Positions 10,122 through 21,415 are shown, counted from the first letter of the stretch. The stretch: 64,000 nt of DNA from Methanogenium cariaci JCM 10550 (GCF_001315945.1 NZ_BBBG01000006.1:1-64000), one strand, 5' to 3'. The notes: generated by a model not told the origin, from the sequence alone. Numbers and translations: made by a program.

Positions 10122-10151
10122 GAAAAAAGATTGCTATGCCGTAGCATAGCA
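10122..10151 (-). terminator. Stem-loop and T6 tract after the hdeD-like gene
   Basis: On the minus strand an 8-base stem (TGCTATGC with GCATAGCA, 4-base loop, 10132-10151) is followed by a run of six T. It lies 36 bases beyond the stop of the gene at 10187 and fits a terminator for it. Confidence 0.6.
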
Positions 10152-10186
10152 CGCCGGATATTTGGAATCCTGTCAGGCCGGTTCGG

Positions 10187-10781
10187 TCAGAACCCGGATC
10201 CCTGCAGGGCCTTCTTCATCTGTGACTGCATGATGAACCCGAGGATGATGGTCATGATTCCGATGATCAGGGCAAACAGACCCAGTACCCAGATAAACGC
10301 TGCCGTCAGGGCAAGCGGATAGAAGATCACATAGATGCCGAACACGAGGAAGAGAATCCCTATAATAAAGAAGAGGATCCTGTACCAGTGGAACTCGGTT
10401 GCGGTAAGTGCCGTATGGAGTGCGCCAAACCCTGAAATAAACGCCCAGAGACCCAGCATAAGGGCAATCGTCAGACCCAGCACCGTGGTGTTCATCAGTG
10501 CAAGCACACCGATGATGACGCCGATAATGCCCAGAATGATCATGAGTATCTTTCGTCCGCCGGAGTCTTTGCTCACAATCGACTGGACGATAATGGACAT
10601 ACTGTAGAGCACAATGATAATGCCCAAGAGGACTGCCAGCAGGCCGACGATAAATTCAGGGAAGAGCATCGCAAGTCCGCCGAGGGTGATCCCAATAAGG
10701 CCCTGCAGGATAAACACCCACCAGGCAGCGGAGATCAGTTCGTCCCCCGGAGACCATCACTTCTGTTTGTTCAAATTCCAT
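10187..10781 (-). CDS. HdeD/DUF308 membrane protein
   Basis: About 190 residues with six hydrophobic segments, several starting with a Gly-rich pattern such as MIILGIIGVIIGVLALM, match the HdeD/DUF308 family. In bacteria HdeD is linked to acid resistance; in archaea the role is unknown. The best start is the ATG at 10779-10781 (MEFEQTEVMVSGDEL), reached if one C is removed from the C5 run at 10744-10748. The first ATG in the uninterrupted frame lies inside the first membrane helix. Confidence 0.75.
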
Positions 10782-10955
10782 AGTTCATCTAATGCATATG
10801 AACAATATATGTATTCGCTTACAAATTACGAGTAAATTAACTCTGAACAGCAATTTACCGGCATTTTCAGGCAACATATTCCGGAGATCGGTATCGTCAC
10901 CCGCTGCGACGAATGCAGCGTCCGAGAACGTAAACGATGAATTAATGTATGGATG

Positions 10956-10971
10956 GAGTACTTGTGTACTC
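10956..10971. promoter_or_regulatory. Inverted repeat upstream of cas1-like gene
   Basis: GAGTAC and GTACTC, separated by TTGT, end 18 bases before the cas1-like ATG at 10990. It could be an operator or part of the transcript leader. Confidence 0.35.
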
Positions 10972-10989
10972 TATTTATCGTGTGTACAT

Positions 10990-12026
10990 ATGACAAGCGA
11001 ACACTCCTGGCATGTTGTGGCGGGTTTCGGCGCCCACATCAAGTCAACCGGAACAACACTCAGTATTCTTTACAAAGGCGAACAAAAGGAGTTCCCGCTT
11101 CCATCGGTACAGCACCTGCTTCTTGTGGGAGGGCACAATATCCATACCTCGGCGGTGACACGCCTGCTGCGACAGGGTTCATCCGTCTCGTTCTTTGACG
11201 CGGACGGGACGCCGGTTGCATGCTCAACCCCTTCGGCAGTGATGTGGGAGCGGATATCAGGGAAGCCCAGCGGGCCCGCATGCCCCATACCTTTGCCCGG
11301 AAAATTGCACAGGTCACCCTGAAATCACGGCTGCTTTCCATTGAGCGGACCGAGGACCAGCTGGGCGAGAGCCTGTTCTATAAGGGGGGGGAACAGGAAA
11401 TCATGCACAATCTCCTCTCCGACATCGAGTACCTGGTCACCATGGACGAGATCCGCCGGGTGCACCGACTGGCCGGAGACATGTACTACGAGATCATGGC
11501 ACGCAGCCTCTCACCGGAACTCGGGTTCCGCCGCCGGACGCCGCGGCCCCACCAGGACCCGGTCAACGCGATGCTCTCCTTAGGGTATGCCATGCTCTTC
11601 GGCAACACCATCGTGTCGGTCATCGGTGCATACCTTGACCCGGATCACGGATTTATGCGGGAAGGGGGGGAACGGTCGCTTGTGGTAGACCTCATCGATC
11701 CCCTGAAGACATCGATGGTGGATACGGCGGTCTTCTCCATTGCACGGGCGGGTCTGATTGACGGTAGATACCGGGTCAGCACCAAACGCTGCCATCTCAA
11801 CGAAGAGGTGATAGACGCTTTGATTGCCGCCCTCCGTGCCTCAATAAATCAGGAGATCATCGATGACAATGTGCTCTCCCTTTCTCAGGCGGTAATGGGG
11901 GAAGGGTCGTTATCTCTTGCCTACCAGTTTCCCGGACTCTACAAAGATCGTGTCCCCCCCAATCCCGATGACAGGACCCCCGATCATTCAGATTTTTTCG
12001 CGATATCCGTCCCCGGAACCCGGTGA
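10990..12026 (+). CDS. cas1: Stand-alone Cas1 homologue with altered active site
   Basis: The N-terminal beta domain begins MTSEHSWHVVAGFGAHIKST and the helical C-terminal domain has the Cas1 core, DPVNAMLSLGYAMLFGN, then LDPDHGF and SLVVDLIDPLK. Cas1 is the metal-dependent integrase of CRISPR spacer acquisition. Here two of the three metal ligands seem replaced: the Glu expected in the RG-x-E-G motif reads His (RRVHRL), and the His of the GFLH motif reads Arg (GFMRE). The Asp in VVDLID remains. One base is missing near 11219 (TPVGMLNPFG expected), and a G7 run adds a glycine after the Arg. No cas2, effector genes or repeat array are nearby. It may be a non-catalytic or repurposed Cas1; the C-terminus after the C7 run at 11957-11963 could be misread. 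Confidence 0.82.
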
Positions 12027-12047
12027 TCCGGATCGCTGTTTCATCCG

Positions 12048-12356
12048 CTATTCCGGGATGATGACGGAAAAACCGTCATAACTGTGGCGTTCCGTATCGG
12101 TGATCTCCAGATCCCGGACGATGGCGCGGGGGGGACAGGAGTAGAGAAGAGAGATAAATTTTTCCAGAATAACCGGCTCTGTTGTGGCACGAATCTCAAC
12201 TGTCCCGTCCGGCAGGTTCATGACCACTCCGGTGACACTCAGGTGCTGTGCCATTTTTTTCACGCAGACACGGAATCCGACATGCTGAACCCGTCCGCTA
12301 ACGACGATTCTGACGGTACGCTGCAGGGCGTCTGTCTCCGTGGCATCTTTCTCCAT
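12048..12356 (-). CDS. acyP: Acylphosphatase
   Basis: The 102-residue protein has the acylphosphatase signature SGRVQHVGFR with catalytic Arg29, and Asn47 in GVVMNLPDG. It hydrolyses carboxyl-phosphate bonds such as acetyl phosphate in the cytoplasm. No frame problems are seen. It is convergent with the cas1-like gene and unrelated to it by function. Confidence 0.92.
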   Translation of the reverse strand: MEKDATETDALQRTVRIVVSGRVQHVGFRVCVKKMAQHLSVTGVVMNLPDGTVEIRATTEPVILEKFISLLYSCPPRAIVRDLEITDTERHSYDGFSVIIPE

Positions 12357-12459
12357 GATATTCCTTCTCTACAGGTGAGGTAGGCAGACTTCACAGATAA
12401 TGGATTTGATTTCCTGACCGAACAACTGATACCTGTTCTGGTGAAACAGTAGTATTCGT

Positions 12460-12975
12460 ATGGGAGATATGGAAGAGATTAACGGATGTATCGAAACGAT
12501 ACGGACAGGGGATGTAAAGGCACGCCGTGAGGCGGTCAGCACCGTTGCCGCCTTTGGCGATGAGGCGGTCGACCCGCTCGTGGGCGCACTCATCATTGCA
12601 GAGGACAACGACGTCCGATGGTATCTGACACGGGCAATCGCGATGATAGGCGTTCCTGCCATTGATTCACTCATCTATCTCATCACCGTCCCGGAAGATC
12701 CGGACACCGCACGGTATGCGGCAGCAGCACTCGGAGAGATGGGAGAACCGGCCCTCGAACCGCTCATCGAACTCTTAGATGATGAGGACGCACAGGTCCG
12801 GGGGGGATATGCTGCCCTTGCCCTCGGACGGATGGGTGAACCGGCAATAAAGCGTCTGGTGAAACTCATCGAAGAGTCCGAAGGCCTGCGCAAACGCTGC
12901 GCAAAGATGGCCCTCTACCGGATGGGCGGGGGGGAAGGGACCGAAGCCCTTGCCCTATCGATGATGAATGAATAA
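12460..12975 (+). CDS. HEAT-repeat protein
   Basis: The 171-residue protein consists of HEAT (PBS lyase-type) repeats, seen in units such as AAALGEMGEPALEPLIELL and ALGRMGEPAIKRLVKLI. Such proteins are scaffolds for protein contacts; no enzymatic residues are apparent. The frame is intact, but G7 runs at 12800-12806 and near 12927 probably add glycines. Confidence 0.85.
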   Translation: MGDMEEINGCIETIRTGDVKARREAVSTVAAFGDEAVDPLVGALIIAEDNDVRWYLTRAIAMIGVPAIDSLIYLITVPEDPDTARYAAAALGEMGEPALEPLIELLDDEDAQVRGGYAALALGRMGEPAIKRLVKLIEESEGLRKRCAKMALYRMGGGEGTEALALSMMNE

Positions 12976-12977
12976 GC

Positions 12978-13712
12978 CTATAGGGTGATATAGGCACTAT
13001 TGTCCAATTTTTTTATCTGATCTGCCAGTCCCAGACCGTTCACGTACTTCATCAGTTCCTCGTGGTCACGCTCATAGTAGATATGCGCCGAGACCGAGGT
13101 GTGGGAATACCAGCCGACCGGGAGACCGAGGCGTCAGCGATATGTTTCTGCAGATGGACCAGTGCATACATGTTCGCACCGAGTGCGGAGAGCATGTCGT
13201 TGGACCGGAACTCGACATGCATATTGAGGACACCGTCCCGCACCATACACTGGATACGCTGGAGGCAGGGGGGGGTTGTCGGAGACATCGTCGTACTCCG
13301 GGTACCAGGTGATCCCCCTCCGCCCGCCGGGACGCGGGGGGTCCGAGCGGAGTTTTTCGATGATATATGCCACCTGGTCGATGCCGTCCCCGTCTCCGTT
13401 TCCGCGCGGGTTTCCGGTATCGTCCCGCCGCGGGTAATCAAAGAGGCGGTCGTGGTAGGTGTAGACGAACTCGTTATCCGTGCCCTCGATGAGGTCATGG
13501 ACATACTGCTGCATCGCCCGCTCGCCGAACATATTGTGGGGGGGGCTTACCATATAGTCTGCAAACGGGTCACCCACGTGAATATTGAAGGGTTCCGGCA
13601 GTTCCAGCGTCTTTTCATTGTCTTCGGTGACAAGGAACGTGCCATGCTTCACGATGGTCTTAATCACTTCTTCATGCGCCTTGCCAAGGCAGAATGCACG
13701 GACATTAAACAT
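12978..13712 (-). CDS. thyA: Thymidylate synthase, methanogen type
   Basis: The enzyme methylates dUMP to dTMP using a methylene-pterin. The start MFNVRAFCLGKAHEEVIKTI and the core read DNPPCLQRIQCMV, with the nucleophilic Cys in PPC-x4-Q, followed by MHVEFRSNDMLSALGANMYA. The C8 run at 13268-13275 (seven expected) breaks the frame just before the catalytic Cys, and another indel near 13128-13132 precedes GWYSHTSVSAHIYYERDHEE. The stop is the TAG at 12978-12980. About 240 residues, matching the archaeal short form. An essential gene broken twice supports sequence error. Confidence 0.88.
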
Positions 13713-13870
13713 AACAGATATCGCTCCGGAGGCACCGGGAGTTGCCTCTCTCTACACTATCTATTCTTCCTGAACAGATTAAAAAACTGTTAATGGAACT
13801 GCACACCATCCCGGCCTCAGCCATACCTGAACACAAATGATAATGTGCCTCCGGGAGGCATTACATCTTC

Positions 13871-16800
13871 ATGCATGCGTCACCGGAGATGGAGGCTTAC
13901 TTTGCCGGACTTGAGGCAAAGCTCAAAGAGGCGATCGGGGTCGCCAATGAGGCGCGGGCAAAGGGAATTGACCCGCGGACGGTAGTGGAGATACCGGTGG
14001 CAAACGATCTCGCCGACCGGGTGGAGGCCCTGCTCGGCTATACGGGGGGGGTGGCCGCCCGGCTGCGGGAACTTGCGGAGACCATGCCCCCGTGAAGAGG
14101 TGGCGCTCAAAATAGGTGACGACTTCATCGCCCAGATGTTCGGAGAAACCACCCGCGAGGAGACGCTGGACCATGCCATCCGGGCTTCGATGGCTCTTTT
14201 GACGGAAGGCGTGGTGGCAGCACCCACCGAGGGCATTGCCAAGGTGGGCATCGGCAAGAACGATGACGGGACGGATTACCTGAAGATATACTATGCAGGG
14301 CCGATACGGAGTGCGGGAGGGACTGCTCAGGCGCTCTCGGTCCTGGTGGGGGGGACTATGTCCGGCGGGGTCTGGGAATGGCGCCGTATATTCCCCCCCG
14401 CAAGGAAGAGGTCGAACGCTACGTTGAAGAGGTGAAGAAATACAACAGTCAGGCCTCCCTGCAGTATCTTCCGACCGACGACGAACTCCGGGTGATCATA
14501 AAGAACTGCCCGGTCTGTGTGGAAGGGGAACCGACCGAACGGGTGGAGGTCTCCGGATACCGCAACCTCGAACGGATTGAGACGAATACGGTTCGCGGCG
14601 GTATGGCCCTCGTCGTGGCGGAGGGACTTGCCCTCAAGGCACCGAAAATAAAAAAGACCGTCGATAAGGTGCATATGGAAGGCTGGGACTGGCTGGACAT
14701 CATCATCTCGGGGGCGTCCAAGGGTAAAAGCGACGACGAAGAAGAGAAAGACAAGAAACCGGGTGTCAAACCGAAGGACAAGTACATCCGTGATCTAATC
14801 GGCGGCCGACCGGTCTTTTCCTATCCCATGCGGGCGGGGGGATTCCGCCTCCGCTACGGCCGTTCGCGCAACACCGGATTTGCGGCGGCGGGGGTTCAGT
14901 CCGGCCACGCTGCACATCCTCGGCAACTTCCTTGCCGTCGGCACCCAGATGAAGGTGGAGCGGCCGGGCAAGGCGGCAGGCGTGGTGCCGGTCGACACCA
15001 TCGAAGGACCGACGGTAAAACTGACTGATGGTAGTGTGCTGCGCATCGACGATGTAGAGACCGCCCTGCGCCTGATGAGCAGTGTGGAGGAGATCCTCGA
15101 TGTCGGCGAGATGCTCGTCTCCTACGGGGGGGAGTTTCTGGAGAACAACCACCCGCTCATGCCCCCCCGACCTACTGTGAGGAGTGGTGGAAACTGGACG
15201 GGGGTACGCATACACCTGCGGACGAGACGGAGGCCATGGAGATGGCTGCAGCAGGAGGCTACCTCCACCCGGCCTATACCTATGTCTGGGATGATCTCGC
15301 CACCGCGGATATCCGTGCTCTTGCCGACTGGGTGGCGGCCGCAGGCAGCATCACCCCCCCTGAAGGGCTTGAGCTGCCTGCCGATGCCCCCCCGGAGAAG
15401 CGGCACCTGGAAATTCTGCTTGTCCCACATACGGTAACTGACGGCACCATTCTTGTCCCTACTCCGAGGCCCTCTGCGCCTGTCTCGGCCTCACCGCGGA
15501 CCTGCACCCCCCCAAGAGCACCTGGGAGACAATCCCGGACGGCGACGGTCTTTCTCTGGCCATGCACCTGTCGGGCATACGTATGCGATCGCGTGCGGGT
15601 ATCCGTATCGGCGGCAGGATGGGGAGACCCGGCAAATCAAAGGCACGCGAGATGCGTCCGCCGCCCCCCCATGTCATCTTTCCGGTCGGGGATGAAGGCG
15701 GTTCGCGCCGTTCCTTCCAGGAGGTCCTCAAAGGAAAGGGCAACAAGAGCACCACCATCCACGCCGATGTCGGCCAGCGCCGCTGCCCCTCCTGCGGACA
15801 GGATACCTACAAGAACATCTGCAGTGAATGCGGCAGGCATACCGAAGCCGTCTTCACCTGTCCCCCCCGCTGCGGTCGTGAACTGGACGGAGAGGATACC
15901 TGCCCGTCCTGCGGTGCGGACGGGGTCTGCCTGCAGAAAGACGCGGAGGTCAATATCAAAGCAGAGTATGCAAACGCCCTCCATGCCCTTGCGATGCGCC
16001 CGAATGAGGTCGAACTCCTCAAAGGGGGGGTCCGCGGGCTGATCTCAAAGGAACGGCCCGTTGAATCCATTGAAAAAGGCATTCTCCGGGCAAAACGAGA
16101 TCTGTATGTCTTCAAGGATGGCACCCTGCGCTACGATATGATCGACCTGCCGCTCACCCATATCCGGCCGGATGAGATCGGGGGGGTGAGTGTGGAACGA
16201 CTTGTTGAACTCGGCTACCCGAACGATATCGACGGAGTGCCCCCCCTCACCCGCCCGGACCAGGTGCTGGAAATCCGGGCACAGGATATCCTCGTTTCCG
16301 AGGACTGCGCCGGATGGCTCCTGCGGGTGGCGAAATTCATCGATGAGATGCTGGAGAAACTCTATGGTCTGCCCCCCCGTATTACCATGCAGAAAAACGG
16401 GAGGATATCGTCGGCCAGCTGGTGATGGGTCTCGCACCGCATACGAGTGCGGGGGGGGTGCTTGCCCGGGTGATCGGCGTTACCCGGGCCCCGGTGGGAT
16501 ATGCCCACCCGTATTTCCATGCGGCAAAACGGCGGAACTGTTTTGCGCCCGACACGATGATCGAGGTCTATGACGGGGGGGCGGAGTGGCGCAGCCTGCC
16601 TATCGGGCACTTTGTGGTCGAGAACTTTGATCTGGACCGGCCCGGTCTGGATCAGGTGGGCACCTACTACTCCGATCCGAAGGCCTCCTTCTGGGTGCAT
16701 GCCCTTGACACGAACGGGATGATACACCTGCGAAAGGTGACCTCGGTCTCGGTGCACCGGGCGCCGGACCATCTGATCCGGTTCACCACCAGCCGGGGAA

Positions 16801-17791
16801 AGCAGGTGACGGTCACGCCCGATCACGCGATGCTCGTCTCTGATCTTGCATACCAGCGCAAGATCCGGGCGATGGAGCTGAAGGAGGGTGACACGGTCCC
16901 GGTCTATGAAGCCGGCTGATGATGACCGACCGGGTAGAGACCAAGGAATACATCCCCAACTTTGGGGGGGAGTATGTCTACTGCCTGACGGTAGCAGAGG
17001 ATCACACCCTTGCGGCAAACGGCATCTTCACCGGCCAGTGTGACGGGGGGGACGAGGACTGTGTCATGCTCCTGATGGACGGACTGATCAACTTCTCGCG
17101 TTCGTTTCTGCCGGAAACCCGCGGCGGGTCGATGGATGCACCGCTTGTCCTGACCTCCAAACTGGATCCTGCCGAAGTGGACGGGGAGTCGCACAATGTC
17201 GATGCCTGCCGGTCCTATCCGATTGAACTCTATGACGCGGCACTGGCATACCGCCACCCGAAAGAACTCTCGAAAATAATCGACCACCTCGAAAACCGGC
17301 TGGGCACCCCCCCCGGACAGTATGAGGGAGTGGGGTTCACACATGATACGAGTGATATATCGGCAGGTCCGCTGCTGTCCACCTACACCACGCTGGGCAC
17401 CATGTCCGACAAACTGGAGGCGGAACTGGAACTGGCAGGATCATCCGGGCCGTGGACGTCTCCGATGTCGCAGAACGGGTGCTCAAGACCCATTTCATCC
17501 CGGATCTGCAGGGCAATCTCAACGCATTCTCCCGCCAGAAACTCCGGTGTCCGACGTGTAATGCCAAATACCGCCGGATGCCGATGGCAGGCAAATGCCG
17601 CTGCGGCGGAAAGATTATCCAGACCGTGCATGAGGGTCGGTAAAGAAGTACATCGAGATGTCACGGAAAATCTGTGAGGATTACGACATATCGGAGTACA
17701 CGCGCAGCGTATCGAGATGCTGGATATGTATCTGGTATCGACATTTGGTGAGGAAAAAGAGACCCAGATGTCCCTGGGCGATTTTATGTGA
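13871..17791 (+). CDS. polC: DNA polymerase D large subunit (DP2), intein-containing
   Basis: This is the catalytic subunit of the archaeal replicative polymerase PolD. Visible features are the start [20 protein letters not shown], the segment [20 protein letters not shown], zinc-binding CxxC pairs at about 15781-15920, the core motif [20 protein letters not shown] and [13 protein letters not shown], and a C-terminal zinc ribbon (CPTCNAKY). A mini-intein interrupts it after KRRN. The frame breaks repeatedly at G/C runs (about 14090, 14350-14400, 14890, 15165, 15465, 16375, 17440). Total length ~1300 codons, or ~1140 without the intein, as expected. The stop is the TGA at 17789-17791. Because PolD is essential, the breaks are very likely artefacts. 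Confidence 0.92.
16539..17038 (+). other. Mini-intein in PolD (Pol-II site)
   Basis: The insertion starts with Cys ([10 protein letters not shown]) and interrupts KRRN/CDGDED of the polymerase, the known Pol-II intein site. Block B reads [11 protein letters not shown] with the conserved T and H, and the C-terminal block reads [20 protein letters not shown], followed by Cys as first downstream residue. The terminal residue is Gln instead of Asn, as reported for the Pyrococcus abyssi Pol-II intein. At about 166 residues it has no room for a homing endonuclease. A one-base loss near 16918 creates an apparent stop in its centre. Confidence 0.9.
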
Positions 17792-17793
17792 GA

Positions 17794-17820
17794 GAGGGGG
17801 GAGAATTGTTCCCCCCCCTC
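17794..17820. terminator. GC hairpin downstream of polC
   Basis: A G-rich arm and a complementary C-rich arm around AATTGTT follow the polC stop by two bases. Run lengths are uncertain. It may act as a terminator or mRNA end structure, though no T tract follows. Confidence 0.4.
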
Positions 17821-17898
17821 TGCCGGTATGAGTACACCGTTAGTCATGCGGGGACGGGCATACTCACCACACGGGGCAGAAGAATAGTGACTAGAGCG

Positions 17899-18075
17899 TT
17901 AGGATACTGCCTCTTCTCCGGTCCGGTCCGTCTGCGGCAGTTTTCGTGATGACCGGCCGTTGACCTGTTTCCACTCTGCCGCCGCACCCGTGACCGGACA
18001 GAAGGCCATGGGTTTTTCATCCAGTGTCGTGATGGTACACGGTTTTGGACACATTTCACATCTGAATATCTTCAT
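17899..18075 (-). CDS. Small Cys-rich protein
   Basis: A 58-codon frame begins MKIFRCEMCPKPCTITTLDE and contains CEMC, a further Cys, and FCPV, a pattern that could bind a zinc ion or an iron-sulfur cluster. It has no named function that I recognise. The gene is intact and stands alone between polC and the permease gene, facing away from the latter. Confidence 0.55.
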   Translation of the reverse strand: MKIFRCEMCPKPCTITTLDEKPMAFCPVTGAAAEWKQVNGRSSRKLPQTDRTGEEAVS

Positions 18076-18351
18076 CTCTTCAACCCCCCCCGGTTTCCAG
18101 GAAACCGCAGAGTACGTGATGCCCCCCGGAAAATAATAAAAGTATACAACACTGCAAGCGCCAATGCCGACAAAAATGATTTAAATTTTGTATTCGGCCG
18201 ATTTTAGGGATATTTCGGAAATTGCACTATCTTTATCTGCCGCCCTGGATCTTCATATATGAATGCACTCTTCCCGGCATCCCCGGTATGAGAGCAGACC
18301 ACCGGCGGACATATTACCCCCCCCGGCGTCGATGCACGTTCAGGTAAACAG
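18076..18351. other. Intergenic spacer
   Basis: The stretch separates two divergent genes and likely holds both promoters; an AT-rich segment at about 18176-18195 is the only candidate region. No gene seen. Confidence 0.4.
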
Positions 18352-19675
18352 ATGACTCCTGACAAGACCCCCTCCCTTCGGCGCAGCCTGACCTTCCCGG
18401 AAGTCGTCATATCGGGGGGGTCGGCGTGATACTGGGTGCGGGTATCTACGCTCTCATCGGGGGGGAAGCCGCAGCGGTGGCGGGCAATGCCACCTGGATC
18501 TCCTTTGTGCTTGCCGCTCTCATCGCCTCTTTTACCGGACTCTCCTACATGGAACTCTCGTCCATGTTCCCCCCCGGCGCCAGTGCGGAGTATGAATACT
18601 CCCGCCAGCCTTCGGGAGGCGTATCGCGTTTGTGATCGGCTGCATGGTGATACTCTCCGGCATCGTGGGTGCGGCCACCGTCGCCTCGGGTTTGCCGGTT
18701 ACTTTACCGGTGTTGTGACGGGTGCCCCCCCGGTCCTCCCGGTGGCAGTCTGCCTGTTGGCCCTGCTCTCGCTCATCCTTCTGACCGGCATCAAACAGTC
18801 CGCCGTCTTTGCCATCATCTTCACCCTGATTGAGGCGGGCGGTCTTATCGGCATCATCATCATCGGTCTGCCGCATATCGGCTCGGTTGATTATTTTGCT
18901 GCACCGGAAGGGTTTCCGGGCGTCGCTGCCGCCGCCGCCCTGATCTTTTTTGCCTACCAGGGGGTTTGAGGAGATTGTCAAACTCTCGGATGAGACCGTT
19001 ACTCCTGAACGCACAATCCCCCCCGCAGCCCTGCTCGTGGCGATTGGGATCACGATTATCCTCTACATCGCCGTCTCGATATCGGTCGTGAGCATCGGGG
19101 GCTATGAGGCCATTGCCGGTTCCCCCCCAACCCCCCCTTTGCCGAGATTGCAGGTCAGGCGATGCCCGGCGGGTATCTGCTGTTTACCGTGATTGCCCTC
19201 TTTGCAACGGCCAATACCGCCCTGCTGATGATGCTCGCCTCATCGCGTATTCTCTATGGCATGGCACAGAAACAGACGCTGCCCGCGGTGATCGGATATG
19301 TGCATCCGGGACGGCGGACACCGGTGGTGGCGATTGTGGGTGCGGCCCTCATCTCGATGCTCTTTCTTTTGCCGGGAAATATCCGGGATGTGGCCCTGAT
19401 TGCGAACTTCACGCTGTTTATCACGTTCATCGTCATCAACGCCGCCGTGATCCGGCTTCGGAAGACGATGCCTGACACCCCCCGGCTACCGGGTGCCGGG
19501 AACGGTCGGGAATGTGCCCGTCCCCGCCGTTCTGGGGGGGATCGTGACCTGTCTCTTCTTCCTGTTCCAGCTGGACGCAAACATCCTTCTCATCGGGATG
19601 GTGCTCCTTCTCGGTGCCGCCGGTCTGGGCTGGATGCTGTCACGCAGAACAGCCGGGAAGGCTGAAGAACAATAG
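18352..19675 (+). CDS. APC-family amino acid permease
   Basis: About 440 residues with around twelve hydrophobic segments match the amino acid-polyamine-organocation family. The first helix has the unwound VGVILGAGIYALIGG motif typical of APC substrate sites, and YQGFEEIVKLSDE resembles the conserved segment after helix 6. It probably imports amino acids by cation symport. Frame changes occur at G/C runs near 18415-18422, 18615-18625, 18690, 18960, 19125-19140 and 19480. The ATG at 18352 starts MTPDKTPSLRRSLTFPEVV. Confidence 0.85.
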
Positions 19676-19737
19676 TTCCGGGATCGATGGCGGGTCTGCC
19701 GCCACGTCGCCTGTGGTAGATAACGTATGTCGGGAGT

Positions 19738-20628
19738 TCACTCGTCCGGTTCGGGGGGGGAAAGGCCCGCCCGGCAGCGGGCGAGCATCTCTTCGGTCTC
19801 GTCCGGGTGGCGGACGTCCGGGATGATCAGGGCATCGTGGGGGGGCAGCATCCGTATCCCCCGGAAGAGACTCTCCCATGGTATGGTGTCATCCGTATTT
19901 TCATCCGCGGGCCGCAAAAAGAAGCCCTTCAGGGCGGCGGCAGGGATGGGCGCAAGGAATGTGGAGAGGGGAACTTTTGCATGGTGGGCGGCGGTGTCGA
20001 GGGCGGAGAGGTCGAGGAGCACACCGCAGGTATCGCAGCATTCCGGCACCTGCGCCTGCATGGTGAGCCAGAAGTCCCGGATATCGTTTCCCGACTGTAT
20101 CAGCGAGGGGGTAGCCGTTCTGCATCAGCACCGCAGGCATGCGGGTACAGGCATTGGCGTAGGCGTCCCGGATATACCGCATCGCCCGTGCCATCGCGGA
20201 GAATGTCATGCCATGCGCCTTTCCGGGATGGAGGACGATCGCATCCGCAGGTTGTCCGAGATGGTCGGAGATAAAGACCAGCATCTCGACAAACTCGGTC
20301 AGCCAGACCCGGTCGTCCCACCGGAGGACGGCCGCCGGGTGCCGGATGCCGAACCGGTCGGTGTGCGGAAACGAGGTCTCGGTGTTCAGGATATAGCGTA
20401 TCCCGTCCGGGAGACGGTTTCCTTCGCCGTAGAGAGTGGAAATGGCGGCAGGGGGGGTCAGCATCGCATGCATCGGGAGGCCGGTTGCCTCTTCCTCTGC
20501 GGTTGTGCAGACAAACCCTGCGGTGATCTCCCCCCCATATTCACATCCGTGCCGGACGGCCTCTTCCCCCCCCGTTTGGCAAGCCCCCCCCGCGGAAGGC
20601 GTCGGTCTTCTGTCTGAGTGAGGGACAT
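19738..20628 (-). CDS. TIM-barrel (AP endonuclease/xylose isomerase-like) protein
   Basis: The product resembles the AP endonuclease 2/sugar isomerase-like TIM-barrel superfamily, with an IVLHPGKAHG segment holding a likely metal-binding His, and a C-terminal segment MLPPHDALIIPDVRHPDETE. No specific substrate is evident. The frame breaks at about 20103-20110. The start ATG at 20626-20628 begins MSLTQTEDRRL and requires crossing C/G runs near 20535-20595 that distort the N-terminus. Confidence 0.55.
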
Positions 20629-20741
20629 ACGTAGGATACCTGCGCCATATATAAACAGAATGTCTGGTCATCCGTGGCGAAAAAAGCTGTGGATCGGTTC
20701 TGTGCTCCTGCCGGCGGGCCTTCTCTGCCTGTGCGATGGTG

Positions 20742-21403
20742 TTATGCGAGCCCGACCATCGCCTTGTGCATGATATAGAGTGTTATTCTCAGGGCCTTCC
20801 CGGCATCCCGGAGATGATAGTATATCTCCCGTTTTTTCATGGCATTCATCGCATCGTCGCTCCCGAAGAGGTCTGCCATGCAGGTGATATAGCGGTCTTC
20901 GATCATGTGCACATGCTTGCGCCCTTTCCGGATGGAGTCCTCGACTCTCCCCCCCTTGTCGGTGCCGAGGTAACGTGTGCCCTCCACCACATGACGGGTG
21001 CCGTGGAGCAGGGAGAGTGACATATCCCGGATGGGATCGTCCGGGCTGACGTTGAAGGCATGCATCTCACGGGCGGTCTCGACGGCATAGTTCAGGATGT
21101 AGTCGATATTCCGGGAGAGCATGTAGATGTCCTGCCGGTTAAACGGCGTGGAGAACGCTCGATGAGTCGAGCCTCCAGTTTGTACCGGAGAAGGTCGACC
21201 TCGCTTCCGACACTGATGAGTTCATCAGGGGGAGTCAGGGTCTCTTCATTGATCCACTGAATAAACGTCTCCATCCCCCCCGCGAGGGTGTTCTCTGCCT
21301 GTTCGACCAGCATCGCTTCAAAGTCATATTTCTGCGGGAAGACGGAGCCGAATATATTCCGTTTTTTCCCGGTTTTTTTGGTGTCATTCGTTTTTTCGTC
21401 CAT
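20742..21403 (-). CDS. DUF47/PhoU-like phosphate transport regulator
   Basis: The helical protein starts MDEKTNDTKKTGKKRNIFGS and matches the DUF47 family (PF01865), PhoU-like proteins encoded beside Pit transporters. It lies 12 bases downstream of the pit gene on the same strand, so both are probably cotranscribed. It likely modulates the transporter in response to phosphate. One frame change is needed near 21150-21165. About 215 residues, the family length. Confidence 0.85.
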
Positions 21404-21415
21404 ATGTTCCCCCGT

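Noticed and set aside
10990-12026. A full CRISPR-Cas locus
   Set aside because: Only the Cas1-like gene is present; neighbours are HdeD-like and acylphosphatase genes, and no spaced repeats are visible.
10990-12026. Casposon
   Set aside because: No family B polymerase, HTH genes or terminal inverted repeats flank the gene, and two catalytic residues are altered.
13871-17791. polC as a true pseudogene
   Set aside because: All motifs are conserved and the breaks fall at G/C runs or small indels, as in other essential genes here.
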